From the NCBI GenBank assembly GCA_964608315.1, contig CAZSNF010000006.1, positions 1-64,000 on the forward strand: a stretch of DNA of 64,000 nt. Reading direction: 5' to 3'. The notes under the pieces were generated by a model. The model searched no databases. It worked only from the letters and a program-made list of their open reading frames with translations, and was not told the DNA's origin. Each line of letters starts with the position of its first letter. Position 1 is the first letter of the stretch. Shown one piece after another: positions 17,327 through 25,931 of the stretch. Source of the DNA: VXPQ01 sp964608315. GTDB lineage: Bacteria; Bacteroidota; Rhodothermia; Rhodothermales; VXPQ01. The position numbers and the translations under genes are program-made.

Positions 17327-19402
17327 CTACGGGATCGCCGTGACGGGCGCGGTCAAGAGATGCGTACGTTTTCCGTCGTCCAGAAAGAGGCGCGAGAAAT
17401 AGACGCCCGGAGGCAGGTCGGCGCGCACGGACAACGTGTGCTCTCCCGTTCCGAACGCTTCCGCGGCATGCGCATATACGGTGCGTCCCAGCACGTCCGC
17501 CATCTCAAGGCGAGCCCGTACGGGCCGGTCGGTTCGGAACGTCAGATTGATCTCTCCGGAAAACGGATTCGGCCAGGCTCCTTCCAGCCGCATCTCCTGC
17601 GGGATTTCGCCGGTTTGCTCGGCGGCGGTGACCTCCTTCAGCGTAAAGCGCATCTGGTTCAGGTTGAAGCCTCCGTTGCGCGTGTTCATTCTCAGAATAT
17701 GCTCGCCGGCGGGCAGCGTCGCGTCGCGCAGCCATACCGAGGTCCATTTTTGCCATCCGCCGGTCACGGGCACGACGATATTCGGGCCTATGCGCTCCCC
17801 GTCCAGCGCCAGATTCATAATGCCGCCGTTGCCGGATGCGTCCGCCGCCACGCGAATCTCCACGTCGTAGATTCCTTCCCGCTCGATCTGCACCGTCCAG
17901 GTCAGCCATTCGCCCGTTTCGATCCATCCCACATTGTATTCGAACCCTTCCGGGTCTTCCGATTTCTGGATATCGACCCCGTCGTTGCGGTATTCGTACC
18001 CCTGATTGCCGACCCCGTCCCGTCCGTCGATGCGCATGAGATCGGAGTCCTGGTAGGTGGTGCCTGCATGTCCGACGTCGTACTCCGCAGCGTTGACGAC
18101 GCCGGGAATGCGATGTTCTTTGAAGGGTTCGCGCAGCGTGGCGTAATCCGGATCCAACAGCGCCGCAAGGACGCCGGGCCGCACGTCGCAGGAATCGAGG
18201 TCCAGCCCTTCGGCCATGGCGAAGAGTCCCTCGGCGGCCGCCCGATTGTTAGGGCGGGGGTTGTTATCGGGGTTGTTCAGGTAATCGATCACCTGTTGAT
18301 ACCCTGGCGCAAACGGCGCGGAAAGCGGGCTGGTGATCGTCGCTATTTTCTTGTGCGTCCACCAGTTCCATCCGATCCCGTGTTTTTCCGCAAGCCGGGT
18401 CACTGCAAAGAACCACGGATTCGAGTTTTCCCCCGATTCGCCCAGCCAGAGCGGCACGTTGGTTTTTCTGCTGAAGTCCAGAAGATAGTTGATGGTGCCG
18501 ACGTCCGTAGCGTTCCAGTACTTGTGGAAGGCGTAGACGATATTGTCGTCGGAGAGATTTTCCAGTTGCGGGGGAAACGTGGTGGCGTAGTAATTTCCTT
18601 CTATAAAAATGATATGGTTGGTATCGATCTGGCGGATGGCTTCGATGAGCCGCACGTACAGCGCGCGCAGGGCTTCCGATTGCGCCACGCCGTCGCCGAT
18701 GGCGTCGGGCGTTACGGGTTCGTTGATCAGGTCGTACCCTATGATGAGCGGATCGTCTTTGTAGCGCCGGGCGATTTCGGTCCATATGGTCACCAGCTGA
18801 TCCTGGTAAGGGTCGGGTTCCGTCCAGAGGCGGGCTGTGCCGTCGCTGTCGCTGATGGGGCCATCGTTCTGTCCGCCGGGCGCGGCGTGCATGTCCAGAA
18901 TGACGTCGATTTCGTATTTGCGGCACCAGCCGAGAAAGGCGTCGATCAGTTCGAACCCGCTTTCGATGAACGTTTCCGTCTCGGGATTGAAGAGCAGATT
19001 GTAATGCATGGGGAGGCGTACATGATCGAATCCCCACTCGGCGATAGCTGCAATGTCTTTTTCCGCGACGTATTTGGCCCGGTACAGCTCGAAGAAACGA
19101 TCCGCTCCGCTTTCGCCGATCAAATCTGCTATCTGCATCCGGATGGTGCGAGGAGAGCCGCCGTCGATGGCGGTCATATGCACCATGTAACCTTCCGGCA
19201 CAAGCCAGCCGCCCAGTCCGAGGCCGCGTATGACCACCGGATCGCCGTCCCTGTTGAGTATTTGCGTTCCCTCGGTGCGGAAGAACTTTTGCGTTTGCGC
19301 CTGCGCTGGAAGGAACAGAAGAAGCGCGGCGGCGATCCCTGCAATTCGCCGGTAGCCCGGCCGGAATGATGCGAATGCGTTGCGGATGCGAAGGCTTTTC
19401 AT
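17327..19402 (-). CDS. GH5 glycanase with CBM6-like domain and T9SS tail
   Basis: 691 residues using ATG 19402, which begins a good signal peptide (MKSLRIRN...LPAQAQ); an in-frame ATG at 19444 adds 14 residues. Residues about 40-400 are a glycoside hydrolase family 5 barrel: GLGLGGWLVPEGY, FDHVRLPMHYN, general acid/base Glu near 228 in DLINEP, nucleophile Glu near 322 in PLWLGESGEN. A CBM6-like beta-sandwich follows at about 460-600 (GWIETGEWLTWTVQIEREG; WTSVWLRDATLPAGEHILRM). A T9SS sorting domain closes the protein (LEGAWPNPFSGEINLTF). The enzyme is likely an endo-beta-glucanase or mannanase displayed or released via T9SS; the exact substrate cannot be read from sequence. Divergent from the 19634 gene across a 231 bp region with an AT-rich core. 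Confidence 0.9.
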   Translation of the reverse strand: MKSLRIRNAFASFRPGYRRIAGIAAALLLFLPAQAQTQKFFRTEGTQILNRDGDPVVIRGLGLGGWLVPEGYMVHMTAIDGGSPRTIRMQIADLIGESGADRFFELYRAKYVAEKDIAAIAEWGFDHVRLPMHYNLLFNPETETFIESGFELIDAFLGWCRKYEIDVILDMHAAPGGQNDGPISDSDGTARLWTEPDPYQDQLVTIWTEIARRYKDDPLIIGYDLINEPVTPDAIGDGVAQSEALRALYVRLIEAIRQIDTNHIIFIEGNYYATTFPPQLENLSDDNIVYAFHKYWNATDVGTINYLLDFSRKTNVPLWLGESGENSNPWFFAVTRLAEKHGIGWNWWTHKKIATITSPLSAPFAPGYQQVIDYLNNPDNNPRPNNRAAAEGLFAMAEGLDLDSCDVRPGVLAALLDPDYATLREPFKEHRIPGVVNAAEYDVGHAGTTYQDSDLMRIDGRDGVGNQGYEYRNDGVDIQKSEDPEGFEYNVGWIETGEWLTWTVQIEREGIYDVEIRVAADASGNGGIMNLALDGERIGPNIVVPVTGGWQKWTSVWLRDATLPAGEHILRMNTRNGGFNLNQMRFTLKEVTAAEQTGEIPQEMRLEGAWPNPFSGEINLTFRTDRPVRARLEMADVLGRTVYAHAAEAFGTGEHTLSVRADLPPGVYFSRLFLDDGKRTHLLTAPVTAIP

Positions 19403-19633
19403 GGTTGCGGCAGGGGATGGCGATGCAGAAGGCGTAGCGTACATGGACAGTTTGGCGGCGATCAGGCGCAGCGTTTGGGCGGACTGTCGGATAAATACTA
19501 AACCACTTCAAGATATCCTTGCATTAAAATTCTTTTGCATATTATGAAAAATTAACGTAATCTGTGCAATGCACATTAAGTGTTCCTGTGCTCCTCAGCA
19601 TATAACCACCTCATAGCCCTGTCTAGGTTCTTA

Positions 19634-21952
19634 ATGACTTTCGCAAATCGTTACCATACCAGTGCGCATACCGGTCGGCTCGCAAGCCTTTTCCGTCGCC
19701 GGAATGTCCGTGCACGCTGCTTGCCGACTCCATGCGCTCTCGCCGTCGCCGTCCTGCTTCTGGCGGGAAGCGTTGCGCATACCGCCAGGGCGCAGGCCCC
19801 GGCGCTGGGCGACCACTTCGTCTTTTTCGTGGACGGGGTGCATCCCGATATTGAAGCGGCCCTTGGCGCCGAGGTAGTCGACGATCCGAAAGGCGGCGAC
19901 ACCAAGGTGTTGCAACTCAACCATGGACAATACTCGTATCACGGGTTTTATTTTGTCACCGGAGACACCACCGCGGCCGGCGAAGGCGCTCCTCGCGATC
20001 TCACGGCCAACCGGGACGCCGGGAACGTTCTCCATTTTCGCATCCTGGTGGATGCGGCGAACCCGAACGCCGACGGCCAAAGCGACGCCATAGTAACACG
20101 ATACCGCCTTGCGATCCAGCTCGAGGATTATGGGGAGAATGAGGGAGACGCCGAAGGCAGCAATAACCAGTTCCGCCTGCGCTGGGCCATAGCGGACAGC
20201 CTGCGCGACGGGGAATGGCACGATGTGTCGGTGCAATTGCCGCCCGCCACATGGGCGGAACTCGAAGCCGGCAAGGCGGACGGCTCCCTCTCGGGGCATG
20301 AGTCGCAGTGGATATACGCCGGCGCCTGGGTAAACGCGGGAAGCTTTCCGATCGGGCTCGATCTGCTGGGGCCGGATACCTCGGAGCGGCCCGACCTGTG
20401 GACGGAATTCGAATGGGACAATGTCCGGGCCCTCGGCATTCAGTGGGACTGGGAGGAGGCCGCGAATGAGGGCGCCCCTATTTATCTGGACGATGTGTTT
20501 ATCGGCCCGGCCGATCTTGATCTCGGAGCGCTTTCGTTGCCGCCTGCGGCCATGTCCGGCGTGACGGGGGCTTCGGACGGTTCCACCAATGTGCTTTCCT
20601 GGACCCACAATCCTGATTTCGGGGGGTACAATGTGTACTGGAGCGGATCCCCGATCACGGATGTGACCGCCGCCGGCGTGAATTTCCTCCGGAAGGTGAC
20701 AGAGGCTCCTTACGAGGTGCGGCACAATATTGAGATTCCTCATTCGTTTTCGGCTGCCGGTTCGACGCTTTACTATGCGGTCACCAGCCTGAGCCCATCT
20801 GGCGTGGAGAACCCGGACGTATCGAACAGCGCGGTGGAAATAGACAACCCGGACCTTGCTGTTTCGCCGCCGATTCTGTCGTTGACGGATGATGAGTCCG
20901 AAGCGTTGTTCGACTTGATTAATGCGGGAATGGTATCGAACGAAGGGTTCCCCGAAGGCTCCATGCCGTTCGTGGTTGACGATATGCATTCGCAGCTTTC
21001 CGAAACGCTCACGTTGCCCGATAACAACGACGATCTATCGGCGTCCGTATGGATAGCGTACTACGCGGGGAATGCAGATGAGGAGTTGAGTCCGGAAATA
21101 TGGATCTACGCCGAAGTCACCGACGATGTGGCGCAGTTTTCTCCCGCCAACGATCCGCCCAGCGACGCCTGGCAGTACGATTCCATTGAGCTCGGATGGG
21201 GGAACTACGACGTGCGCGACGCCGGGGGGTCGATTCTGGGGGGATCTCCGCACAGCAACTTTATGCGCGGAGATTTCCCCGATTACCAGCTCCGCCTCTC
21301 CCCGCACGGAGGCAAGAGCGACGCGACCGCGCAGCGTTTCGTCAATGTCAACTCCGATGCGGACAACAAGACTAATCCCGGCGGCGGCGCGGCATACGCT
21401 TCCGCGGCGAACGGGTACAATATACTCGCGTATTTTACTACTCCGGAGATGAAGGTCCCCGGCGACAAGGGCGACGATTTTCCCGGCAAGGGCGAGGTTC
21501 GCTTCATGCCCTTGACGATTACGCTCAACGACGCCGACGGGGAAGGGCGCGTACACCAGATTACCTGGAGTCTCAACCCCGCGGTGGACAACATGTGGTG
21601 GAATACGCCGAGCCAGTGGCAAGTCGTAGCGATGGTTGGTCCAATGAGCCCGACGTCAAGTGAAGGTCCATCGGAATTGCCGACGACGCACGCTCTCGAG
21701 CAGAACTACCCGAATCCGTTCAATCCGGCTACGACCATTCGTTTCCAGCTGCCGCAGGCCGAGCAGGTGACGCTGCGCGTATTCGACGTGCTGGGCCGGG
21801 AGGTGGCTGCGCTATTCGACAATGCGGCGATGGAGGCTGGCGAGCACACGGTGCAGTTCGACGCTTCCGGGCTTACGTCCGGCGTGTATTTGTATCGCCT
21901 CGAAGCGGGGGCCTCCTTCGTGCAGACCCGCCGCATGATGCTGGTGAAGTAG
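19634..21952 (+). CDS. Secreted CBM9-like protein with T9SS sorting domain (paralogue)
   Basis: 772 residues from ATG 19634, chosen over 19580 because it starts nearer the signal peptide (CALAVAVLLLAGSVAHTARAQ). Architecture matches the protein at 914-3139: N-terminal beta-rich domain (RDGEWHDVSVQLPPATWAEL, IYLDDVFIGPADLDL), fibronectin-like linker (NVLSWTHNPDFGGYNVYWSG), CBM9-like domain (IWIYAEVTDDVAQF, DSIELGWGNYDVRDAGG), and T9SS tail (ALEQNYPNPFNPATTIRF, DVLGREVAALFDNAA). It lies between a GH5 and a GH10 gene, supporting a role in glycan binding. A strong hairpin terminator follows. Confidence 0.87.
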   Translation: MTFANRYHTSAHTGRLASLFRRRNVRARCLPTPCALAVAVLLLAGSVAHTARAQAPALGDHFVFFVDGVHPDIEAALGAEVVDDPKGGDTKVLQLNHGQYSYHGFYFVTGDTTAAGEGAPRDLTANRDAGNVLHFRILVDAANPNADGQSDAIVTRYRLAIQLEDYGENEGDAEGSNNQFRLRWAIADSLRDGEWHDVSVQLPPATWAELEAGKADGSLSGHESQWIYAGAWVNAGSFPIGLDLLGPDTSERPDLWTEFEWDNVRALGIQWDWEEAANEGAPIYLDDVFIGPADLDLGALSLPPAAMSGVTGASDGSTNVLSWTHNPDFGGYNVYWSGSPITDVTAAGVNFLRKVTEAPYEVRHNIEIPHSFSAAGSTLYYAVTSLSPSGVENPDVSNSAVEIDNPDLAVSPPILSLTDDESEALFDLINAGMVSNEGFPEGSMPFVVDDMHSQLSETLTLPDNNDDLSASVWIAYYAGNADEELSPEIWIYAEVTDDVAQFSPANDPPSDAWQYDSIELGWGNYDVRDAGGSILGGSPHSNFMRGDFPDYQLRLSPHGGKSDATAQRFVNVNSDADNKTNPGGGAAYASAANGYNILAYFTTPEMKVPGDKGDDFPGKGEVRFMPLTITLNDADGEGRVHQITWSLNPAVDNMWWNTPSQWQVVAMVGPMSPTSSEGPSELPTTHALEQNYPNPFNPATTIRFQLPQAEQVTLRVFDVLGREVAALFDNAAMEAGEHTVQFDASGLTSGVYLYRLEAGASFVQTRRMMLVK

Positions 21953-21983
21953 GGGGCCTGTTAGCGAAACGAGCGTTGAAAAT

Positions 21984-22016
21984 CAGGGGGCGCGGCGTTT
22001 TTCGCTGCGCCCCCTG
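21984..22016. terminator. Bidirectional hairpin terminator
   Basis: CAGGGGGCGCGGCG, loop TTTTT, then CGCTGCGCCCCCTG forms a 14-pair stem (one mismatch-like G.T). Flanking GTTG/CAAC can extend it. A short T run (CGTTTT) follows on the + strand. It lies between two convergent genes and suits both. Confidence 0.75.
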
Positions 22017-22025
22017 CAACGTTTT

Positions 22026-22065
22026 AAAGATACGCTGATCGAAGCAGATTTAATCAGCGTGTCCT
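22026..22065. repeat. Dispersed repeat, terminal fragment only
   Basis: AAAGATACGCTGATCGAAGC then AGATTTAATCAGCGTGTCCT. This is the left end of the element in inverted orientation, itself able to fold (CGCTGAT / ATCAGCG). It ends exactly at the stop codon of the xylanase gene. Confidence 0.75.
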
Positions 22066-23151
22066 TTACTGCGCTTCCTGCAACGCTTCGACGAATCCGT
22101 AGTAGGCGGGTTTGGGAAGCAAGCGCGCGTCGAAGAGGAGCGGCCACTCCGGTCGGTCGTAGAAATCAATGAGCCAGGTGTCCGGGTCGCGCAGTCCCCA
22201 CAGGGTAATGGCGAACCGTTGCTCTTCGGGAATCCGGTTGAAGGCGGCCACGACTTCCTTGACGCGCTGTTTCTGAATGGCTCCCCGTTCCTCGTCCCAG
22301 GATTGCAGGTTGCCATCGGTGTTGATGCGCACGTCCAGTTCGGAGAGGTGCAGTTTCAGGCCGCGCTTCGTCACCTCGTCTATGGTCTCGGTGATGGCGT
22401 CGAGGGACGGGCCGTCCCAGGCCATGTGCATTTGCAATCCCACGCCGTCTATGGGAATGCCGCGGTCCTGAAAATCGTCGAGCATGCGCATCACGGCGCG
22501 CCGCTTGGGCAGGCTCCAGGTGAGTCCGTAATCGTTGTAGAAAAGCAGCAGGTCCGGATCGGCTTCGCGGGCGTACTGGAACAGCCGGGCAATGTAGTCG
22601 TCGCCCATCCGTCGCCGGAACACGCTGTTGCGCAGCGCTCCCTGCGCATCGTCGAACGCTTCGTTGATTACGTCCCAACTTACGACGCGTCCCTTGTAGC
22701 GCTGTATGACGGTCGTGATGTATTCCTTTACGGCTTCCTCGAACGCCTCGTTGTCTCCCCCGAAGTTTTCCATCCAGGACGGCGCCGTCTGGTGCCATAC
22801 GAGCGTATGCCCGTGCACCTGCATGCCGTTTTCCTCCGCGAAATCCACCAGCGCATCGGCCCCGGTCCAGTCGTACGATTCCGGACCGGTGGATATGGGG
22901 TTCATCTTCATTTCCCACTCCGCCGTGATGCTGTTGAAGACCTTTTTGATTACGGCGGTGCGTTCCGGACTGGACAAGTGCCTTGCCTGGATTGCCACGC
23001 CGACGGGGTGTACGGCAAGGGTTTTGAGCGCCGGGTAATCGTGGTTCGGGTCCGGTTCGGTTTCGTCCATGCCGGAGTCGGCGCTGCATCCGGCGATCCA
23101 GAGTGCAAGCAGGCACAGGAGTATGGCGGAGGGGGAGGGCAGGGGGCGCAT
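22066..23151 (-). CDS. GH10 endo-1,4-beta-xylanase lipoprotein
   Basis: 361 residues. The signal peptide ends in lipobox WIAGC (Cys22), so the enzyme is probably lipid-anchored. The GH10 barrel covers about residues 45-355: GHTLVWHQTAPSW (about 114-126), acid/base Glu near 164 in SWDVINEAFDD, FYNDYG near 204, and nucleophile Glu near 271 in LHLSELDVRI. Known activity of the family is retaining hydrolysis of beta-1,4-xylan. It is smaller than many secreted GH10 enzymes and carries no binding module or T9SS tail, unlike its neighbours. Its start codon is immediately preceded by a G/C-rich minisatellite and its stop abuts a dispersed repeat. Confidence 0.93.
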   Translation of the reverse strand: MRPLPSPSAILLCLLALWIAGCSADSGMDETEPDPNHDYPALKTLAVHPVGVAIQARHLSSPERTAVIKKVFNSITAEWEMKMNPISTGPESYDWTGADALVDFAEENGMQVHGHTLVWHQTAPSWMENFGGDNEAFEEAVKEYITTVIQRYKGRVVSWDVINEAFDDAQGALRNSVFRRRMGDDYIARLFQYAREADPDLLLFYNDYGLTWSLPKRRAVMRMLDDFQDRGIPIDGVGLQMHMAWDGPSLDAITETIDEVTKRGLKLHLSELDVRINTDGNLQSWDEERGAIQKQRVKEVVAAFNRIPEEQRFAITLWGLRDPDTWLIDFYDRPEWPLLFDARLLPKPAYYGFVEALQEAQ

Positions 23152-23267
23152 GGGGTCGGGGCGGGGTATGCAGGGACGGGGCGGGGATGCAGGGGCGGGG
23201 CGGGGATGCAGGGGCGGGGCGGGGTATGCAGGGGTGGGCGAGGTATGCAGGGGCGGGGCGGGGTATG
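23152..23267. repeat. G-rich tandem minisatellite at the xylanase 5' end
   Basis: Six imperfect units of 19-20 bp, consensus GGGGCGGGGCGGGGTATGCA (variants lack the T or carry GGGACGGGG and GGGTGGGCGAGG). The first unit begins one base upstream of the minus-strand xylanase ATG, so the xylanase transcript leader is C-rich. The plus strand has repeated G4 runs able to form G-quadruplexes. Confidence 0.85.
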
Positions 23268-23407
23268 GTTTCTCCTATTGCTTGCGCGTTGTTTTCGTTC
23301 CGGCGGGCGCGCAGAGGGACCGTACGGCATTGCTGTCAGGCTCCTGCATAATCACATCATAATATGGGGCGTGGCGCGGCCAGCGTATCTTTCCTCGCGG
23401 CTTTCCA

Positions 23408-23470
23408 CAGGGCGCGTTCCGTCTGCAACGCCGCGGATTCACAGTGTTTTCCGCTGATTTCAACGATGCA
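23408..23470. repeat. Dispersed repeat, diverged inverted fragment
   Basis: ATTCACAGTGTTTTCCGCTG then ATTTCAACGATGC is the reverse complement of the internal block GTTGAAATCAGCGGAAAACA of the adjacent complete copy. Similarity fades toward 23408 (AGGGCGCGTTCC). Confidence 0.6.
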
Positions 23471-23537
23471 GTCATGACGTTCCTGACGGGCGAATACGCT
23501 GCGCGAAGCGGTTTTGCTCGGCGTATCCTATATTCAG

Positions 23538-23811
23538 AGGACACGCTGATTAAGGACACGCTGATTAAATCTGCTTCGATCAGCGCTTCACGTTCGCACG
23601 TACAGGACATTGTGCCGGCGTCGTTGAAATCAGCGGAAAACACTGCGAATTCGGTGCATGGTGTACGTGAAGCGCCCTTCGGGAGGCTGCGAGAGGCACC
23701 CTAACTGTGTCATTCCTCATTATGCGGGGCCGCCATACTACCTGCTTGGTCATTCCTTGACAGCGCACTCCTCGCAGTCTCTGAACTTTGCACATTTAAT
23801 CAGAGTATCCT
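23538..23811. repeat. Dispersed inverted-end repeat, complete copy with doubled left end
   Basis: The full element spans 23553-23811 (259 bp), from AGGACACGCTGATTAAATCT to ATTTAATCAGAGTATCCT. An extra 15 bp left terminus (AGGACACGCTGATTA) is joined at 23538. Internal blocks match the copies at 10453, 53527 and 55557. It occupies most of the gap before PPK2; 23268-23400 has no recognised feature. Confidence 0.88.
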
Positions 23812-23866
23812 CAAAGGAGCAATCAATCGCTATTTCGATAAATCCGACGCAAGGAAGGGTTTTCCC

Positions 23867-24760
23867 ATGACCGCCTCCACACCGGAACGCAATGAGCAGG
23901 GGCTTTTGCTGCCGACCGCCAATATCCCTGCCGGGATTCGCAAGAAGGTGGAAGAGGCGGGCAGGCGAGAGATCATCAGCGCGTCCTACCCGTACGCGAC
24001 CAAGCTCGGTCGCGCCGAGTACGAGCGCCGGAAGGCGAATTTGCAGGTCGAGTTGCTGAAAATGCAACGGTGGGTCAAGGAGACGGGGCAGCGGATCGTG
24101 CTGCTTTTCGAGGGGCGGGACGCGGCAGGCAAAGGCGGGACGATCAAGCGATTCATGGAGCACCTCAACCCGCGGAGCGCCATGGTGGTGGCGCTGCCGG
24201 TTCCTTCCGAGAGGGAGCGCGGGCAGTGGTATTTCCAGCGCTATGTGGAGTGTCTGCCGACCAGCGGGGAGATCGTTTTCTTCGACCGGTCCTGGTACAA
24301 CCGGGCGGTAGTCGAGCCGGTAATGGGTTTTTGCACCCCGGCCGAGCGGCTCCGTTTCCTGAGGGACGTCGCGACTTTCGAGGAACTGCTGGTCAACGAC
24401 GGATTGCACCTGTTCAAGTTCTGGTTCTCGGTAAGCCGAGAGGAGCAGCTTCGGCGGTTTCTGTCGCGCGCCCGGAATCCGCTCAAGCAGTGGAAAATCA
24501 GCGACGTGGATATCCGGTCGCTTTCGTTGTGGGACGAGTACACGGAGGCGAAGAAAACGATGTTTGCGGCCACCGACACGAAAACGTCGCCCTGGGTGGT
24601 GATCAAGTCGGACGACAAGAAGCGGGCGCGCCTGAACTGCATGCGCTACGTGCTCGCGCACCTTCCCTACCAGGAAGACGCGCGCCGGCGCGTGACGAGG
24701 CCCGACAAGAAGCTGATCGGGCCGGCGAAGAAGCTGTACGCGCCGGGAGAGGTATGGTAG
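23867..24760 (+). CDS. ppk2: Polyphosphate kinase 2 (PPK2)
   Basis: 297 residues, a normal size for a single-domain PPK2. The Walker A loop EGRDAAGKGG is at about 82-91, the Walker B-type motif VFFDRSWYNR at about 137-146 and the lid region (RERGQWYFQRYVECLP) at about 116-131. The family transfers phosphate between polyphosphate and nucleotides in the cytoplasm, usually forming NDP/NTP from polyphosphate; the exact nucleotide preference cannot be set from sequence. Conserved SLWDEYTEAKKTMFAATDT and WVVIKSDDKKRARLN segments complete the fold. It stands alone; a GC-rich palindrome (GCGGGCGCCCGC near 24775) follows the stop and may terminate transcription. Confidence 0.93.
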   Translation: MTASTPERNEQGLLLPTANIPAGIRKKVEEAGRREIISASYPYATKLGRAEYERRKANLQVELLKMQRWVKETGQRIVLLFEGRDAAGKGGTIKRFMEHLNPRSAMVVALPVPSERERGQWYFQRYVECLPTSGEIVFFDRSWYNRAVVEPVMGFCTPAERLRFLRDVATFEELLVNDGLHLFKFWFSVSREEQLRRFLSRARNPLKQWKISDVDIRSLSLWDEYTEAKKTMFAATDTKTSPWVVIKSDDKKRARLNCMRYVLAHLPYQEDARRRVTRPDKKLIGPAKKLYAPGEVW

Positions 24761-24890
24761 GGGTAAGGGGCGGCGGGCGCCCGCTGCTTGACAGGCGGGT
24801 TGGGGTGGCGTATTCTGTATAAGGTTTTCTGTTTCGAGCCTCTAAATATATCGCTACAGCCGCAGCAGCAACGAAAATCCGGTTAGGACC

Positions 24891-25928
24891 ATGCTTGAAC
24901 GGATTCATATCGCCAATTTCCGCCGCTTTCGCGAACTGGAGGTGTCGCGTACGACCCGGGTCAATGTGATTACGGGGAGCAGCAATGCGGGCAAAACCAG
25001 TTTGCTGGAGGCCATTTTTCTCTTGTCCAGCGGCGGAAATCCGACCGGGGTGAATATAGGGCGCGACCTGCGGGGCTTGACAGAGGATACGCAGAAGGCT
25101 GTGGCGGTTCGGGAAATCCTGTGGAAGCCGATGTTTTCGGCATTAGACACCGGCGCTTCCATTGAAATCGCCGCCGATCATGCCGCATCCGGTGCGATAT
25201 CGGTGAAGATATCGCTGGAGAAAAATGTTGAGGCATGGCGCGCCGAAGACGTCCCCTCGAACGACCTGTTGACGATGCGGTATTACCGTGATAACGAGGA
25301 GATAGCCGATACCATTTATCACACGGACGATGTGGGCGTCAAGTTCAAGACCCGGTCTCGGTCGGACGCAACGATTCCTTTCATCGCAGCGATTCTACTT
25401 TCGTACCTGGATACCTCCGGTAGTGAGGCGGCGTTTCGCTTAGGGGTATTGCGCAAGCAAAAACGAGGCGATATGGTGCTTAAGGCGTTGCAAGTGATTG
25501 AGCCCCGGCTCCTGAGCATCGAAGAGAATTCGGCAAGCGGCTCCCCGATGGTATGGGGAGATATTGGTCTATCGGAACTTGTGCCTCTCCACGTTATGGG
25601 AGGAGGCATGGTGCGCATAGCGAATCTTGCGCTGGCTATGTCTACGGTTGAAGGCGGCGTCTTTCTTGTGGATGAAATCGAAAACGGCGTACACCATTCC
25701 GTGCTTTCGGATGTTTGGCGCGTGATTGACGATGCTTCGAAGAAATTGAATACGCAGGTGTTCGCAACGACCCACAGTTACGAATGCTTGCGAGCCGCCG
25801 CCTCCGCCATTGATGGGGATGACCTGTCGATCCATCGGCTGGAAGTCAACGAGGACGAAAGCCGGTGCGTAACGCTGGATCGGTCCCGGATCGACAGCAT
25901 CATCGAATACGGTATGGAGGTGCGCTGA
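24891..25928 (+). CDS. AAA ATPase (AAA_15/AAA_21, OLD/AriA-like)
   Basis: 345 residues. RecF/OLD-like N-terminus (MLERIHIANFRRFRELEV), Walker A GSSNAGKTS at about 29-37, a signature-like GGGMVR just before Walker B VFLVDEIENGVHH (about 255-267), and a histidine switch region FATTHSYEC (about 287-295). Such ATPases pair with TOPRIM-type nucleases in several anti-phage systems. Here the next gene begins 3 bases after the stop and encodes a TOPRIM-like DUF3226 protein. Function as a defence ATPase is inferred from this pairing and the neighbourhood, not shown. Confidence 0.82.
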   Translation: MLERIHIANFRRFRELEVSRTTRVNVITGSSNAGKTSLLEAIFLLSSGGNPTGVNIGRDLRGLTEDTQKAVAVREILWKPMFSALDTGASIEIAADHAASGAISVKISLEKNVEAWRAEDVPSNDLLTMRYYRDNEEIADTIYHTDDVGVKFKTRSRSDATIPFIAAILLSYLDTSGSEAAFRLGVLRKQKRGDMVLKALQVIEPRLLSIEENSASGSPMVWGDIGLSELVPLHVMGGGMVRIANLALAMSTVEGGVFLVDEIENGVHHSVLSDVWRVIDDASKKLNTQVFATTHSYECLRAAASAIDGDDLSIHRLEVNEDESRCVTLDRSRIDSIIEYGMEVR

Positions 25929-25931
25929 ACC

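Noticed and set aside
23152..23267. CRISPR-like repeats
   Set aside because: Units are contiguous with no spacers; this is a simple G-rich minisatellite.
22950..23330. 126-codon Pro/Arg-rich minus-strand frame
   Set aside because: It is the translation of the minisatellite (PPRP repeats) in a frame different from the xylanase and has no other support.
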